Assembly (NCBI GenBank): GCA_034505795.1
Contig: JAPDQM010000006.1
Span: 12,262-76,261 of the forward strand
Source: Thermofontimicrobium_A sp034505795
Lineage (GTDB): Bacteria > Zhuqueibacterota > Zhuqueibacteria > Thermofontimicrobiales > Thermofontimicrobiaceae
Reading direction: 5' to 3'
DNA: 64,000 bases
Shown here: positions 35,018-44,312 of the stretch, piece after piece
Position numbering within the stretch: the stretch's first letter is position 1
Layout of the letters: every line of letters begins with the position of its first letter
The notes under the pieces: model-generated
The model's database searches: none
What the model was told of the DNA's origin: nothing
What the model saw: the letters and a program-made list of their open reading frames with translations, nothing else
Program-made: the position numbers and the translations under genes

Positions 35018-37651
35018 ATGAGGCTGAAAACAACGATGCATAATAAAAATTATTTCACCAAAATGAACGTCATCGCATTATGGATTGGAGTACTTGTGCT
35101 GGGACATCTTATGAATGCATGTGGTCAAAATTACTCGTCGAAGGCTAATCCCGAAGCCATTGTGTGTAATGGGAAGGCCCGGTTTACGATATTGACGCCG
35201 GAGCTCATTCGATTGGAGTGGGCAGAATCTGGCCAATTTGAAGATCGAGCATCGCTGGTTTTTCTTCATCGGCGGTTACCTGTACCCAAATTTCAAACGA
35301 AGATTGAGAATGGGTGGTTGATCATCAAAACGGATCGATTGGCGCTCCGATATCGAGAAAATGGCGGAAAATTTACCGCAGAAAATTTATCCATTTCATT
35401 GGAGTTGAATGGGCAGACGGTAACCTGGCATCCAGGCCTGGAAGATACCGCTAATTTACGAGGCACCACCCGAACGCTGGACGGCATTAAAGGGGCCGCC
35501 TCGCTGGAACCCGGTTTGATTTCACGCAGCGGCTGGGCCGTGGTCGATGATTCGGGTCGCCCGTTGTTCGATGATAGCGATTGGCCCTGGGTCATCCCTC
35601 GGCCATCAGATGAGCATCAGGATTGGTATTTCTTCGGATATGGTCATAATTTTAAGAAAGCCTTATTTGATTTCACTCAAGTGGCCGGCAAGATTCCCTT
35701 GCCCCCGCGCTTTGCGTTTGGACTGTGGTGGTCGCGCTATTGGGCCTACACCGATCAGGAATTCAAACAACTCGTGCAGGAGTTTGAGATGCACGATGTG
35801 CCGCTGGATGTATTGGTGATTGATATGGATTGGCATCAGACATTTGGGCTGCGCTGGTGGCAAAAGCGCTACGATCAGGCTGGGCAACGATTAGGCTGGT
35901 CGGGCTACACCTGGGATAGAAACCTGTTCCCGGATCCGGAAGGGTTTTTGCAATGGTGCCATCGCCAAGGGTTAAAAACAACGCTTAATTTACACCCTGC
36001 CTCGGGGGTTCAGCCGCATGAGGCGCGATATCCTGAGATGGCGCAAGCCATGGGCATCGATCCGGCAACCCAGAAATATGTGCCGTTCGATATCATCGAC
36101 AAAAAGTTTGCTGAAAATTATCTAAAAATTTTGCATCATCCCCTGGAAGCCCAGGGTGTCGATTTTTGGTGGCTCGATTGGCAGCAGCAACCAACCACTC
36201 GTATTGCGGGTGTCAATCCCACCTGGTGGCTCAATTACGTTCATTTTACCGATATGGAACGTCGCGGCAAGCGACCGCTGATCTTTCATCGCTGGGGAGG
36301 GTTAGGCAACCATCGGTATCAAATCGGTTTTTCTGGTGATGCCATTTCGGTCTGGGAGTCACTGGCTTTTCAGCCCTATTTTACCGCCACCGCTGCCAAC
36401 GTCGGTTACGGCTATTGGAGTCATGATATTGGTGGCCACATGCCCGGCGAGGTGTCGCCTGAATTGTACACTCGCTGGATTCAGTTCGGCGTTTTCAGCC
36501 CCATTCTGCGAACTCATACCACCAAAAATCCACTGGCCGAACGCCGCATCTGGGCTTATCCTGTGGACTATTTTCTGATCATGCGCGAGGCCATCCTGCT
36601 GCGATATGCGCTATTGCCCTACATTTACACTGCAGCTCGTCAGGCATACGATTTAGGGCTCTCGATTTGCCGGCCCTTGTATTATGATTATCCTGAACAC
36701 GACGCTGCTTACCAATTCAAAAGTCAATACCTGTTTGGCAAAGATATGCTTATAGCCCCGATCACTGCTCCCCTGTCGTCCGATTCCATGTTAGTCACCA
36801 AATCGATCTGGCTACCGCCGGGCGAATGGATCGAATGGTTCACCGGTGAGCGACTAACCGGCCCGCGACGTTACCGACGGCAATTTGCACTGGATGAGAT
36901 ACCCATCTATGTTAAGGCGGGCGCCATTATCCCGTTGCAGACCTGTAAAAAGGCGGCAATTGAAACAATGGTGGATCCATTGGTCATAACTATTTTTAGC
37001 GGTCAATCGGGTTTCACGCGAATCTATGAAGATGAGGGGAATACGCTGGGGTATAAAAACGATATTTGCACGTGGACACCGATCCGATTTTCCTGGCCCC
37101 AGCCAGAGTTGCTGCGATTGGAGATTTTGCCCGTTGAAGGACAATTTCCGAATATGCCCTCGCAGCGCTCCTATGAAATTCGAATACCTGGGGTTCTGCC
37201 GCCAACAGCCATTATTTGCAATGGTCAGCCGATTGGCTATGACGGCAACGAGTCGGCTGCGAATGGTTGGCGCTATGATGGCAACAAATTGCAGCTCCAT
37301 ATTTTCCTGCCACCATTGCGGGTAGCTGAAAAAGCAGCAATTGAGATCACATTTGCAGCGGTTACGCCTGAGCAGGCGAAGCTAATCCGGGGAGTGCCTG
37401 GCAAATTGGCTCGCCTGCGTCGCATCATGCCGCTGCTCAATAGTCTTTGGCCGCAGGAGTGGTCCCCAGATATTTTAATCGAAGCTACTCAGACCGGCAA
37501 TCGAATCAGCATTCATCCGGAACAAGCGTTGACCGAATTGCAGCATTTACAAGAAATCATGCCAGAAGTTGTGAAACAAATTGAAGCATTGAAAAAGGTG
37601 AATCCCGAGGTCGTGGAGCGCGCGTTAGCGCATCTTTGCTATCGACCATAG
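35018..37651 (+). CDS. Glycoside hydrolase family 31 protein, probable lipoprotein
   Basis: The 877-residue protein has a signal segment ending LGHLMNACGQ, with the Cys as a possible lipid anchor. The GH31 barrel begins near PLPPRFAFGLWWSRYWAY and contains VLVIDMDWHQ. The nucleophile is the Asp in FWWLDWQQQ (near residue 386), and the acid/base is likely the Asp in IGFSGDAISVW (near 440). The family includes alpha-glucosidases and alpha-xylosidases. After the C-terminal beta-sandwich there is an extra helical tail of about 80 residues that ordinary GH31 enzymes lack. The start is uncertain: ATG at 35018 or 35036. The enzyme may feed glucose to the glycogen genes downstream (inference). Confidence 0.9.
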   Translation: MRLKTTMHNKNYFTKMNVIALWIGVLVLGHLMNACGQNYSSKANPEAIVCNGKARFTILTPELIRLEWAESGQFEDRASLVFLHRRLPVPKFQTKIENGWLIIKTDRLALRYRENGGKFTAENLSISLELNGQTVTWHPGLEDTANLRGTTRTLDGIKGAASLEPGLISRSGWAVVDDSGRPLFDDSDWPWVIPRPSDEHQDWYFFGYGHNFKKALFDFTQVAGKIPLPPRFAFGLWWSRYWAYTDQEFKQLVQEFEMHDVPLDVLVIDMDWHQTFGLRWWQKRYDQAGQRLGWSGYTWDRNLFPDPEGFLQWCHRQGLKTTLNLHPASGVQPHEARYPEMAQAMGIDPATQKYVPFDIIDKKFAENYLKILHHPLEAQGVDFWWLDWQQQPTTRIAGVNPTWWLNYVHFTDMERRGKRPLIFHRWGGLGNHRYQIGFSGDAISVWESLAFQPYFTATAANVGYGYWSHDIGGHMPGEVSPELYTRWIQFGVFSPILRTHTTKNPLAERRIWAYPVDYFLIMREAILLRYALLPYIYTAARQAYDLGLSICRPLYYDYPEHDAAYQFKSQYLFGKDMLIAPITAPLSSDSMLVTKSIWLPPGEWIEWFTGERLTGPRRYRRQFALDEIPIYVKAGAIIPLQTCKKAAIETMVDPLVITIFSGQSGFTRIYEDEGNTLGYKNDICTWTPIRFSWPQPELLRLEILPVEGQFPNMPSQRSYEIRIPGVLPPTAIICNGQPIGYDGNESAANGWRYDGNKLQLHIFLPPLRVAEKAAIEITFAAVTPEQAKLIRGVPGKLARLRRIMPLLNSLWPQEWSPDILIEATQTGNRISIHPEQALTELQHLQEIMPEVVKQIEALKKVNPEVVERALAHLCYRP

Positions 37652-37845
37652 GCGATGAGTCGAAAATCGACCTATCAATTGAACTTGGCTGCGTCACCCC
37701 AGCATTTCGGCCCAGCGCTCCTGAAATGCATGGAGAATCTAATTCGCAAATGAAAGAGATAAAGTCATGTTGGCAGCAGCGCATCAATCACGAAAATTAC
37801 TGTCTGGTCACACGGGTTGGCAATTGAGATACAGAGGATATCATT

Positions 37846-40524
37846 ATGCATAAGCTGGACCGCTTTTTCAAACCACAACGAATTGCCCTGTTGGGGGTCA
37901 CGCCCAATCCCAAAAGCGTGGGCGGCAAAGTACTGAGCAACCTGGTCGGCGGTGGATTTCGTGGCGTGGTTTACCCGGTGAATCCGACCAGCGAAGCGGT
38001 GCTCGGCATTCCCTGTTATCCCGACGTCAAATCCCTGCCGAAAACGCCCGATCTGGCGCTAATTTGTTCACCAGCAGAACAGGTACCCGCCCTGGTCCGT
38101 CAGTGCGGGGAAGCCGGCATTCTGGGCATTATCATTCTTTCGGCAGGCTTCAGAGAGATCGGCGAGGCCGGCAAACTCCTCGAGCAAGAGGTTGCCGCTG
38201 AGGCCCACCGTTTCGATGGCATGCGCATCATTGGCCCTAATTGTCTGGGCATCATCGTGCCAAGCTTGAATCTGAATGCCAGCTTTGGCCAGGGGATGCC
38301 ACCTAAAGGCCATGTGGCGTTTATTTCCCAATCGGGAGCCCTATGTACGTCGGTGCTGGACTGGGCACTGGAGGAAAAGGTCGGCTTTTCCTATTTCGTT
38401 TCCATCGGCAACACGATGGATGTGGATTTTGGTGATCTGATCGATTATTTTGGTGAAGATGAGGATACAAAATCCATCCTGCTGTACATTGAATCCATTG
38501 AACATGCCCGAAAATTCATGACTGCAGCGCGTGCCTTTGCCCGAACCAAGCCGATTGTGGCTTACAAAGCAGGTCGTTTTCCGGAATCGGCCGCGGTCGC
38601 AGCCTCCCACACCGGCGCGATGGCGGCTGAGGATGCGGTTTACGACGCTGCTTTTCATCGAGCCGGGCTAGCGCGCGTCTTCGATATCGGTGAAATTTTT
38701 GATGTCGCGGAATTGATTGGCCGGCACAAAATTCCCAAAGGCCCGCGGCTGGGGATTGTTACCAATGCCGGCGGTCCCGGAGTGATGGCTACCGATGCAC
38801 TGATTGCCGAGCAGGGGGTGTTGGCCCAATTAACCGACGAGAGCATGGCCGCGCTTAATGAAAATCTCCCCCATTTCTGGTCTCATGGCAATCCCGTTGA
38901 TGTTCTGGGAGATGCCCCGCCCAAGCGCATCGCTCGAGCCACCGAGATCGTGCTCGAAGATGCCGGCGTGGACGCGGTGCTCATCATTATCACCCCACAG
39001 GCTATGACTGACCCCACGCTTACTGCGCAACGGATCGGTGAATTGGCCGATAAAACCAAGAAGCCCATTTTGGCAGCCTGGCTGGGCGGTATGCGCATGC
39101 GCGATGGCATCCGATTGCTGAACGAGGTCGGTATTCCTACCTATACCACTCCGGAACAGGCGGTGCGGGCGTTTATGACCATGGTAGCTTATTCCCGAAA
39201 TTTAGCGAGTCTCTATGAAACCCCCAAAGATATTCCCGTGACTTTTTCACTGGATCGCGACCAACTGCGGCAGGAGTTTTCAACTCTGATCAAGGATGCG
39301 GGGGAGCTCCTGGCAGAGGGTGTCGCTAAAAAACTGCTGGCTGCGTATGGCATCCCGGTCACCGAGCCACTATTAGCTCGCAATGCCGACGAAGCCGTGC
39401 GATTCGCCGACCAGATCGGCTATCCGGTCGTGCTAAAAGTTCAGTCGCCTGATATCAGCCACAAAACCGATGTCGGCGGCGTGGCACTTGATCTACCCAA
39501 TGCTGAATTGGTGCGGGAGGCGTTCCATCGCATCGCTGAAAATGCAAAAGCATCTCAAAGCGAAGCGCAGATCGAAGGCATCACGGTTCAAAAAATGATC
39601 CAGGGGAGTAACTCCATCGAATTAATTTTAGGCATCAAAAAGGATAAGGTATTTGGCACCGTGATTATGGTGGGACTGGGCGGCGTTACGGCCGAGTTGT
39701 TCGGCGACAAAGCGCTGGGTTTGCCGCCATTGAATGAACGATTGGCACGAGGCATGTTGGAGTCCCTGAAAATCTGGCCTTTGCTAAGAGGTTATCGCGG
39801 ACATTCGCCCGTCGACATCGAGCAATTGATCACGATTATGATTCGCCTGTCTTACCTCGCGGCGGATTATCCCGAGATCAAAGAGCTGGACATTAACCCG
39901 CTATTTGTTTCGCCACAGGAGATTGTTGCACTAGATGCACGTATCATTATCGATCGGGAACTGGTCGGCACCGCTGTCAAGCCGTATGCTCATTTAGCGC
40001 TACGACCCTATCCCGAAGAATATGTGAGACCTGCTGAATTGAAAAATGGCGATCGGATCATCTTGCGCCCCATCAAACCTGAGGACGAGCCGATGTGGAT
40101 GAATATGCTGGCGAGTTGCTCGCGGGAATCGATCTATCAGCGTTTCCGCTATTTCTTTCAGTGGGCGCATCATGAAGTGGCGGTACGCTATTGCTTCATC
40201 GATTATGATCGTGAAATTGCCATTGTAGCCGAATTGAATGAAAATGGAACCCGCAAGCTGCTGGGCGTAGGGCGATTGGTGGGAGACCCAGAACTGGAAA
40301 CTGCCGAATATGCGGTGCTGGTAGCCGATGCCTGGCAAGATCAAGGGCTGGGCAGCCTGCTGACCGATTATTGCATCGAAATTGCCCAACACATGGGAGT
40401 CAAAAAGATCTTTGCTCAAACGACCACGGACAATCCGCGCATGATCGCGGTATTCCGCAAGCGAAATTTCGATATCCAAATTGACCCTTCGAGTTCATTG
40501 GTCGAGGTAGCCAAGACGCTGTAA
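37846..40524 (+). CDS. ADP-forming acyl-CoA synthetase fused to a GNAT acetyltransferase
   Basis: The 892-residue protein has, in order, a CoA-binding domain (RIALLGVTPNPKSVGGKVL), a succinyl-CoA-ligase-like domain with AASHTGAMAAEDAV, an ATP-grasp domain (IGYPVVLKVQSPDISHKTD) and a C-terminal GNAT domain (RPIKPEDEPMWMNML to DQGLGSLLTDYCI). The architecture is that of protein acetyltransferases of the PatZ/YfiQ type. Those often lack the catalytic His of the synthetase, but here SHTGA is intact, so the first part may still make acetyl- or acyl-CoA with ADP formation. AGAGGA lies 8 bases upstream of the ATG. It may couple acyl-CoA level to protein lysine acetylation; both activities are predictions. 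Confidence 0.9.
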   Translation: MHKLDRFFKPQRIALLGVTPNPKSVGGKVLSNLVGGGFRGVVYPVNPTSEAVLGIPCYPDVKSLPKTPDLALICSPAEQVPALVRQCGEAGILGIIILSAGFREIGEAGKLLEQEVAAEAHRFDGMRIIGPNCLGIIVPSLNLNASFGQGMPPKGHVAFISQSGALCTSVLDWALEEKVGFSYFVSIGNTMDVDFGDLIDYFGEDEDTKSILLYIESIEHARKFMTAARAFARTKPIVAYKAGRFPESAAVAASHTGAMAAEDAVYDAAFHRAGLARVFDIGEIFDVAELIGRHKIPKGPRLGIVTNAGGPGVMATDALIAEQGVLAQLTDESMAALNENLPHFWSHGNPVDVLGDAPPKRIARATEIVLEDAGVDAVLIIITPQAMTDPTLTAQRIGELADKTKKPILAAWLGGMRMRDGIRLLNEVGIPTYTTPEQAVRAFMTMVAYSRNLASLYETPKDIPVTFSLDRDQLRQEFSTLIKDAGELLAEGVAKKLLAAYGIPVTEPLLARNADEAVRFADQIGYPVVLKVQSPDISHKTDVGGVALDLPNAELVREAFHRIAENAKASQSEAQIEGITVQKMIQGSNSIELILGIKKDKVFGTVIMVGLGGVTAELFGDKALGLPPLNERLARGMLESLKIWPLLRGYRGHSPVDIEQLITIMIRLSYLAADYPEIKELDINPLFVSPQEIVALDARIIIDRELVGTAVKPYAHLALRPYPEEYVRPAELKNGDRIILRPIKPEDEPMWMNMLASCSRESIYQRFRYFFQWAHHEVAVRYCFIDYDREIAIVAELNENGTRKLLGVGRLVGDPELETAEYAVLVADAWQDQGLGSLLTDYCIEIAQHMGVKKIFAQTTTDNPRMIAVFRKRNFDIQIDPSSSLVEVAKTL

Positions 40525-40911
40525 TAGTCAGTGATCTCTTGAGGAATTATTAATGGGCTCATTCTAAGAGTTGCTAATTTTGTTCATCCGTTAATGAGCG
40601 CAATAGGCAATCAGTTCAAATCAGCAATATTCGCAATTGAATTCTTTTTAACTGGTAAAAAAATTCATAACCACCAAGGCAAAAAGGATACTAAGAGGAC
40701 TTAATAGTCCAGATATTTGATTATTCCATGAAATCTAAGCGGGTTTAAAACCAAATTCGAAACTTATAAACGATCTACTATTTTGTTCGTTAGCTGTGCT
40801 GTTACCATGGTGAGAATTTGAGAAATATCCAAGTCCTAGTGAACTCGATTCTAAACGCGATAGCTAACTTAATGAAATCCATTCACCCGAAATAGACAAT
40901 AGGCGTATCGA
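40525..40911. other. Gene-free stretch before the glgC-like pair
   Basis: I see no gene in these 387 bases. A short direct-repeat-like, A/G-rich string (ACCACCAAGGCAAAAAGG region near 40671) resembles dispersed non-coding repeats. The promoter of the glgC-like operon should lie here. Confidence 0.5.
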
Positions 40912-42180
40912 ATGAAACGAATCATGGCCATGATCCTGGCTGGAGGCCGGGTCGATGAATTGAAAGTACTGACCCTGAGTCGCCCCAAGTCAACCGTTCC
41001 CTTCGGTGGGATGTATCGCATCATCGATTTCCCGCTCAGCAACCTCATGCACGCTGGCATCGAAAAAGTCGGTGTGCTCTCTCAGTACCATTCGGCGTCC
41101 TTGGTCCGACATATTGGGGTCGGCAGTTCGTGGGACATGGTCGGCCGCGACCGCGGCATGATGGTGTTGCCACCTTTTAAATCGGCCGTCAATTCAAATT
41201 GGTATCGTGGCACAGCAGATGCTGTCTATCAGAATTTGGATTTCATCGATCAGTTCGCCCCCGATCTGGTGTTGATCCTGTCCGGCGATCACGTGTACCA
41301 CATGGATTATCGGGAATTGGTGGACTATCATGTGCGCAAAGGCGCTGATCTGACGGCTGTATTCAAAGAAGTGCCGATTGAAGCGGCGCATCGTTTTGGA
41401 ATTGCCACGATCGACAATGAGGATGGCCAGGTCGGCGGTCGTTTGATTGCTTATCACGAAAAGCCACAGCACCCTGAGGCTGCCTGGGCTTCGTTGACGA
41501 TTTATCTCTTCAACACCAACGTCCTAAAACAAGTGCTGGCACAATTAATGGCCAGTCAAACCAATTCGTACGAGTTTGGGCATGATATCCTGCCTGCGAT
41601 GGTCCATAGCCACAAGGTCTATGGCTTTAAATTCGATGGCTATTGGGCCTATTCCCGGACCATTGGTGAGTTCTGGCAAGCGAACATGGATTTGCTGTGC
41701 GAGCAGCCTCCGATTAATCTGCATCGCTGGCAGGTGCGCACCAATCTGGATCATCGCAATCTGCGCGATCGGACACCCACAGTGATCGCGGAGACCGCCG
41801 AAGTGCACAACAGTGTCATTTATAATGGCTGCCATATTGCTGGCAGAGTGACCGATAGCATTATTTTCCCGGGCGTGACCGTTGAAGCCGGTGCGAGCGT
41901 GTCTCATTCCATTGTCATGTTCGATACTACGATTAAGCGCAACTGCATGATCCATAAAACCATTCTGGATACTGATGTGGTGGTGAGCGAGAATTGCCAG
42001 ATCGGCGGTGGGGCTCAGGCCGATGCGATCCAGCCATCGGACATGGATGGCGTCACGGTCATTGGCCAGGCCACGATACTGCCGACGGACATGATGATTG
42101 GCAGTGAATGTGTCATTAGTTCGTATCAAAAAGCGACTCAATTTTCATCAAAAATAATCCCAGCAGGAAGAGTGGTCTGA
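40912..42180 (+). CDS. Glucose-1-phosphate adenylyltransferase-like protein, GGRVDEL type
   Basis: The 422-residue protein is homologous to GlgC throughout: PKSTVPFGGMYRIIDFPLSN, WYRGTADAVYQNLDFI, LSGDHVYHMDYRELV, and a left-handed beta-helix C-terminus (IAETAEVHNSVIYNGCHIAG). The nucleotide loop reads LAGGRVDELKVLT, without the G-x-R of GGxGxRL in catalytic GlgC. It is thus either a variant enzyme or a regulatory GlgD-like subunit for the next gene, which has the standard loop. The two coding regions overlap by 1 base (TGATG), which fits equal production of two subunits of ADP-glucose pyrophosphorylase, the first step of glycogen synthesis. Confidence 0.87.
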   Translation: MKRIMAMILAGGRVDELKVLTLSRPKSTVPFGGMYRIIDFPLSNLMHAGIEKVGVLSQYHSASLVRHIGVGSSWDMVGRDRGMMVLPPFKSAVNSNWYRGTADAVYQNLDFIDQFAPDLVLILSGDHVYHMDYRELVDYHVRKGADLTAVFKEVPIEAAHRFGIATIDNEDGQVGGRLIAYHEKPQHPEAAWASLTIYLFNTNVLKQVLAQLMASQTNSYEFGHDILPAMVHSHKVYGFKFDGYWAYSRTIGEFWQANMDLLCEQPPINLHRWQVRTNLDHRNLRDRTPTVIAETAEVHNSVIYNGCHIAGRVTDSIIFPGVTVEAGASVSHSIVMFDTTIKRNCMIHKTILDTDVVVSENCQIGGGAQADAIQPSDMDGVTVIGQATILPTDMMIGSECVISSYQKATQFSSKIIPAGRVV

Positions 42181-43430
42181 TGAAAAACACGTTAGCGATG
42201 TTATTAGCAGGCGGCGTGGGCAGCCGCTTGAATGTCCTGGCGCGATTGCGCGCCAAGCCGGCCGTACCCTTTGGTGGTATCTATCGCATTATCGATTTTA
42301 CGCTGAGCAATGTCATGAATTCGGGGCTAAATCATGTCGGCGTTCTGACGCAATACAAGCCGTATTCGCTGATGAAACACATCGGCACCGGCGCACCATG
42401 GGATTTTGTTGGACGCAAGCGTGGCGCAAAAATCCTGCCGCCCAAAACTGGCGAAAAGGATTCGGATTGGTATCGCGGCACGGCTGACGCTATTGCCCAA
42501 AGTTTGGACTACATCTATCGCCACCAACCCAATTTTGTGCTGGTGCTCTCCGGCGATCATATCTACTATATGGATTATCGGGCTATTATTTCGTTTCACG
42601 ATCAGACCAACGCGGATATCACCATCGCCGTGCGCGAAGTTCCTATTGAAAATGCGCATCAATTCGGGATCGCCATTACCGATTCTCAAAATCAAATTAT
42701 CGACTGGGAGGAGAAGCCGCAGCGACCGAAAAGCAATCTGGCCTCCATGGGTATTTATGTATTCAAAACCGATTTTTTGATTCATGCCCTGGAAAATCGC
42801 AGCGGCCACGACTTTGGCAAAAACGTCATCCCCGATAATATCAGCTCCCACAAAGTTATGGCGTTTCGCTTTCAGGGTTACTGGCAGGACGTGGGCACGA
42901 TCCAGTCCTATTGGGAAGCCAATATGGATATTCTTTCTCCACAGTCGGATCTGAAGTTGCGAGACTGGAAGTGCCGCACCAATCTGGAGGAGGAAGGGCT
43001 TTTGGGAGATCGTCCCCCAAGCTACATCGCCGCTTGCGCGAGCATATCAAATTCCATCATTTCACCCAGTTGTCGTATCGAAGGCGAGGTCGTCCATTCC
43101 ATCCTTTCGCCGGGTGTGGTGATCCGCAAGGGCGCGCTTGTCCAGGATTCGGTGATCATGCATGATACAGTCATTGGAGAAAATTGCCGACTGGATCATG
43201 TGATCGTTGATAAAGATGTAATCATCGAACCCGATTGCCAAATTGGGATTGGCGCGAATACCTGTGCCAATCAGAAATTTCCAACCCATCTTTCATCCGG
43301 TCTCACCGTGATTGGCAAAAATTCGCATCTTCCCGCTGGCATGGAGATTGGACGCAACTGCATTATCAATGCCCTGACGCAACCCGAAAGCTTCGATAGC
43401 CGACAATTAAAATGTGGTGCGACCATTTAA
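42180..43430 (+). CDS. glgC: Glucose-1-phosphate adenylyltransferase
   Basis: The 416-residue protein has the full catalytic set: LLAGGVGSRLNVLARLRAKP (nucleotide loop), PFGGIYRIIDFTLSNVMNSG, WYRGTADAIAQSLDYI, LSGDHIYYMDY and, for glucose-1-phosphate, IIDWEEKPQRP. The C-terminal beta-helix has hexad-like repeats (SISNSIISPSCRIEGEVV). It makes ADP-glucose from ATP and glucose-1-phosphate for glycogen. It overlaps its paralogue by 1 base and ends just before a strong hairpin. No glycogen synthase or branching enzyme gene is in the window. Confidence 0.92.
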   Translation: MKNTLAMLLAGGVGSRLNVLARLRAKPAVPFGGIYRIIDFTLSNVMNSGLNHVGVLTQYKPYSLMKHIGTGAPWDFVGRKRGAKILPPKTGEKDSDWYRGTADAIAQSLDYIYRHQPNFVLVLSGDHIYYMDYRAIISFHDQTNADITIAVREVPIENAHQFGIAITDSQNQIIDWEEKPQRPKSNLASMGIYVFKTDFLIHALENRSGHDFGKNVIPDNISSHKVMAFRFQGYWQDVGTIQSYWEANMDILSPQSDLKLRDWKCRTNLEEEGLLGDRPPSYIAACASISNSIISPSCRIEGEVVHSILSPGVVIRKGALVQDSVIMHDTVIGENCRLDHVIVDKDVIIEPDCQIGIGANTCANQKFPTHLSSGLTVIGKNSHLPAGMEIGRNCIINALTQPESFDSRQLKCGATI

Positions 43431-43435
43431 TTTTG

Positions 43436-43472
43436 GTGCTGCTGGCTATCTTCGCTGCCAAGCCAGCAGCAC
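43436..43472. terminator. Strong hairpin between convergent genes
   Basis: GTGCTGCTGGCT (43436-43447) is perfectly complementary to 43461-43472, a 12-bp stem with a 13-base loop, 6 bases after the glgC stop. Neither strand shows a clear U-tract after it. Its place between convergent genes suggests a two-way terminator or an mRNA 3'-end stabiliser. Confidence 0.6.
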
Positions 43473-43498
43473 TCACCGGATGTTAGCAGTCGATCCAA

Positions 43499-44137
43499 TC
43501 AAATCGTCTTTTCATCCAACCCTACCATATCCCGATAGGCCAGACCAATGGCCACAAAAGTCAAAGGTAGGGCAAACACAAAGCCAACCAGCAACATTAA
43601 TAATCCCAGAAGCAATAGCACATACAGCAGCAGCATAAAGGCGCTGTATTCAAAAATATTCTTCTGGATAATCTTGCGACTGGTTTCCATGGCCTGCCAG
43701 AAGTCCATGTTTTTCTCAATGATCAACGGGAAAGCAAACATGTACAACGCGGAAATGACGATGCCCGGAATAATGAGAAAGAATAAGCCAATGGCAACAA
43801 AGACCGTGATTAAAATATCAGCCAGTAAGGCCGCCACAAAAAAATTGAATCCTTTGGCAATGTCGCCGATGTTGATGGGATTGCCTCGAATTTTCTGAAA
43901 AACAATATAAAAAAAGCCAGCAGTTAGCGGACCCCCAAAGATCAAACCTCCGAGGAATGTCCAGGAGGCGATCCCCATGAGCACAATATAGATAATACTC
44001 AGCAGCATAAAATTAGCAAAATCCGACATCACCAGATTCCAGGCCTCGGATAGCCAGCGACTGATGTTGACCTGTCCAGCGGCAGGGTGTTCAGAACCGC
44101 TGCCAGCCATATTGGATGAGATAACTTGATCTCCCAT
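43499..44137 (-). CDS. Membrane protein with GPDPase-membrane-like region
   Basis: The 212-residue protein has a soluble N-terminus of about 30 residues and then five or six hydrophobic helices. MFAFPLIIEKNMDFWQAMETSRKII is the conserved loop found in many membrane proteins annotated as 'glycerophosphoryl diester phosphodiesterase membrane domain' or DUF975-like. No catalytic domain is present. AGGAGG lies 7 bases upstream of the ATG. It is convergent with glgC and downstream of the M1-barrel gene. Function unknown. Confidence 0.78.
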   Translation of the reverse strand: MGDQVISSNMAGSGSEHPAAGQVNISRWLSEAWNLVMSDFANFMLLSIIYIVLMGIASWTFLGGLIFGGPLTAGFFYIVFQKIRGNPINIGDIAKGFNFFVAALLADILITVFVAIGLFFLIIPGIVISALYMFAFPLIIEKNMDFWQAMETSRKIIQKNIFEYSAFMLLLYVLLLLGLLMLLVGFVFALPLTFVAIGLAYRDMVGLDEKTI

Positions 44138-44312
44138 TTCAATTCCTCCTGATAACTTTAATGAATGTTTCCAAGTGACCCACTATCAAAATTCAACCAC
44201 CACTTAATTGAGTCCATATTTCATCGTGCCGAGGTCAGTGGTTGATCGCAAAACTGATTAGCAAGAAACGACCATTCTAAGTCGAAAACCTTCGCGGCCA
44301 TAGCTGACCGAA

